Positions 6,462 to 7,249 of a DNA stretch of 7,249 bases are shown piece after piece. The translations under genes and the position numbers were made by a program. This DNA comes from Solobacterium sp. Its GTDB lineage: Bacteria > Bacillota_I > Bacilli_A > Erysipelotrichales > Erysipelotrichaceae. The stretch is from NCBI GenBank assembly GCA_016280695.1, contig JAEEHG010000059.1:1-7249 (forward strand), written 5' to 3'. The notes beneath the pieces were generated by a model that saw nothing but the letters and a program-made list of their open reading frames with translations, made no database searches and was not told the origin of the DNA. Each line of letters opens with the position of its first letter. The first letter of the stretch is position 1.

Positions 6462-6497
6462 ACCGTTCCGGCATTACGCCGGGACGGTTTTCTTATT
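6462..6497 (+). terminator. Intrinsic terminator of the cdaA-cdaR-glmM operon
   Basis: ACCGTTCCGGC (6462-6472) and GCCGGGACGGT (6478-6488) form an 11-bp stem with one G-U pair and a 5-nt ATTAC loop, followed by TTTTCTTATT. It starts 24 nt after the glmM stop. The GC-rich stem and U-rich tail make this a canonical rho-independent terminator in the plus direction. Confidence 0.9.
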
Positions 6498-6593
6498 GTT
6501 CCGGCCGGCAATCCATGCGCTGTGATCATGCGCGGCTGGAAACCCGGAATCCCCGCTGAAAATAAACTGTCGCCGCCGAAATCACGATTAAAC

Positions 6594-6604
6594 TATGATA
6601 AGAT
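6594..6604 (+). promoter_or_regulatory. Candidate extended -10 promoter of the response regulator gene
   Basis: TATGATAAGAT contains a TGn element and a TAAGAT hexamer (6599-6604), identical to the element before the LTA-synthase-like gene. No -35 is recognised. A start near 6611 would leave only about 13 nt of leader, with the Shine-Dalgarno almost at the 5' end. If TATGAT (6594-6599) is the true -10, the leader would be about 18 nt. The rest of the 6498-6593 gap shows nothing convincing. Confidence 0.4.
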
Positions 6605-6611
6605 GATAAAT

Positions 6612-6616
6612 GAGGT
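6612..6616 (+). promoter_or_regulatory. Ribosome binding site deciding the response regulator start
   Basis: GAGGT lies 7 nt before ATG at 6624. An in-frame ATG at 6603 lies upstream of it, overlaps the candidate -10 and would add seven residues before the usual receiver start, so 6624 is preferred. Confidence 0.7.
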
Positions 6617-6623
6617 TGAAAAA

Positions 6624-7249
6624 ATGAAAAAAGTCATAGGAATCGTTGAAGATGAGAAAGATCTGAATGAACTGGTCAAGCAGTATCTTCAGAAAGAAGG
6701 ATATGATGTACGCTCCTATCTGACATATGATGAAGCAGCCATTCATACAGCAGATGATGATGTGCATCTGTGGATTCTGGATATCATGCTCGGTGACAAG
6801 AGCGGCTTTGACCTGATTGAGGACATCCGCCAGCATGATGCGAATGTGCCGGTTATTTTCATGTCCGCGCGGGATAAGGAATTTGACCGGATCATCGGTC
6901 TGGAAAAGGGCAGTGATGACTATATCACGAAGCCGTTTTCCCCGAAGGAACTGGTGCTCCGGGTCAACAATATCATCCGGCGCACCTACAAGGACGCGGA
7001 TACCCGCATGATCGTGGACGGCTATGAAATTGACGAAGATCAGCGGACGGTGACGGATCACGGCCGCCAGGTGGATCTGACCACCAAGGAATTTGATCTG
7101 CTGATGCTGTTTGTGCGCAACCGCGGCACGGCGTTTTCCCGTGAACAGATTCTTGAGCGGGTCTGGGAGACAAACTATTTCGGCAGTGACCGGGTTGTGG
7201 ATGATACGCTGCGGCGGCTGCGCAAGAAACTTCCGGATCTGACCATTCA
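6624..7249 (+). CDS. OmpR/PhoB-family response regulator, 3' end beyond the window
   Basis: DNA-binding response regulator of a two-component system; 208 codons are visible before the window ends. The receiver domain (about 1-120) has the acidic pair E9-D10 in IVEDE, the phospho-acceptor D53 in LWILDIML, the switch residue S81 in FMSAR and the conserved K103 in DDYITKPF. The C-terminal winged helix follows, with DLTTKEFDLLMLF (about 151-163), REQILERVW and the recognition helix region RVVDDTLRRLRKKL (about 190-203). Only the last strands of the wing should be missing, since full-length relatives have about 220-235 residues. It lies 186 bp after glmM, beyond the terminator, so it probably starts a separate unit. 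A sensor kinase gene would be expected next but is not visible. The regulon cannot be inferred from this sequence. Confidence 0.92.
   Translation, partial: MKKVIGIVEDEKDLNELVKQYLQKEGYDVRSYLTYDEAAIHTADDDVHLWILDIMLGDKSGFDLIEDIRQHDANVPVIFMSARDKEFDRIIGLEKGSDDYITKPFSPKELVLRVNNIIRRTYKDADTRMIVDGYEIDEDQRTVTDHGRQVDLTTKEFDLLMLFVRNRGTAFSREQILERVWETNYFGSDRVVDDTLRRLRKKLPDLTI

Noticed and set aside
6514..6533. CATGCGC direct repeat (6514-6520 and 6527-6533) as an operator for the response regulator
   Set aside because: The two 7-mers are about 60 bp upstream of the candidate -10, imperfect beyond the core and easily due to chance.
6588..7061. A 157-codon minus-strand open frame opposite the response regulator
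   Set aside because: The plus strand encodes a receiver and winged-helix domain with all key residues; the opposite frame has no recognisable features.

Overview
The window (about 54% G+C by eye) comes from a Gram-positive, Bacillota-type bacterium. The evidence is a lipoteichoic-acid-synthase-like sulfatase, the conserved cdaA-cdaR-glmM cluster, strong AGGAGG-type ribosome binding sites and extended -10 promoters. The moderately high G+C and the look of the proteins suggest a member of the Erysipelotrichia or a relative. That placement is inference and was not tested.

Layout, left to right. Positions 1-104 are the left end of an insertion sequence, probably IS3 family. It is read on the minus strand and holds the first 20 codons of its first transposase frame, preceded by a stem-loop that buries the transposase ribosome binding site. 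A short hairpin at 117-140 separates it from a complete minus-strand LTA-synthase-type gene (145-2010). A 146-bp divergent intergenic region follows, with candidate promoters facing both ways. The plus strand then carries a tight three-gene operon: cdaA (2157-3683), cdaR (3683-5104) and glmM (5097-6437), each overlapping the next. It ends in a clear intrinsic terminator (6462-6497). A new unit starts near 6594, with the beginning of an OmpR/PhoB-type response regulator (6624 to the window edge).

How the genes fit together: CdaA makes the second messenger c-di-AMP at the membrane. CdaR is its membrane-anchored regulator with extracellular YbbR domains. GlmM makes glucosamine-1-phosphate for peptidoglycan and, in studied Firmicutes, binds and inhibits CdaA. 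The divergent neighbour would polymerise glycerol-phosphate onto a lipid anchor, so the locus joins two envelope pathways.

The most unusual feature is the architecture of the c-di-AMP module. CdaA has an extra, apparently disordered cytoplasmic tail of about 245 residues, rich in Glu, Pro and Ala, with a pentapeptide repeat and a distinctive C-terminal motif. CdaR has an extra N-terminal cytoplasmic stretch of about 55 residues. CdaA also has Ala in place of Thr in its GTRHRAA active-site motif. Together these suggest an additional cytoplasmic interaction layer on an otherwise classic complex.
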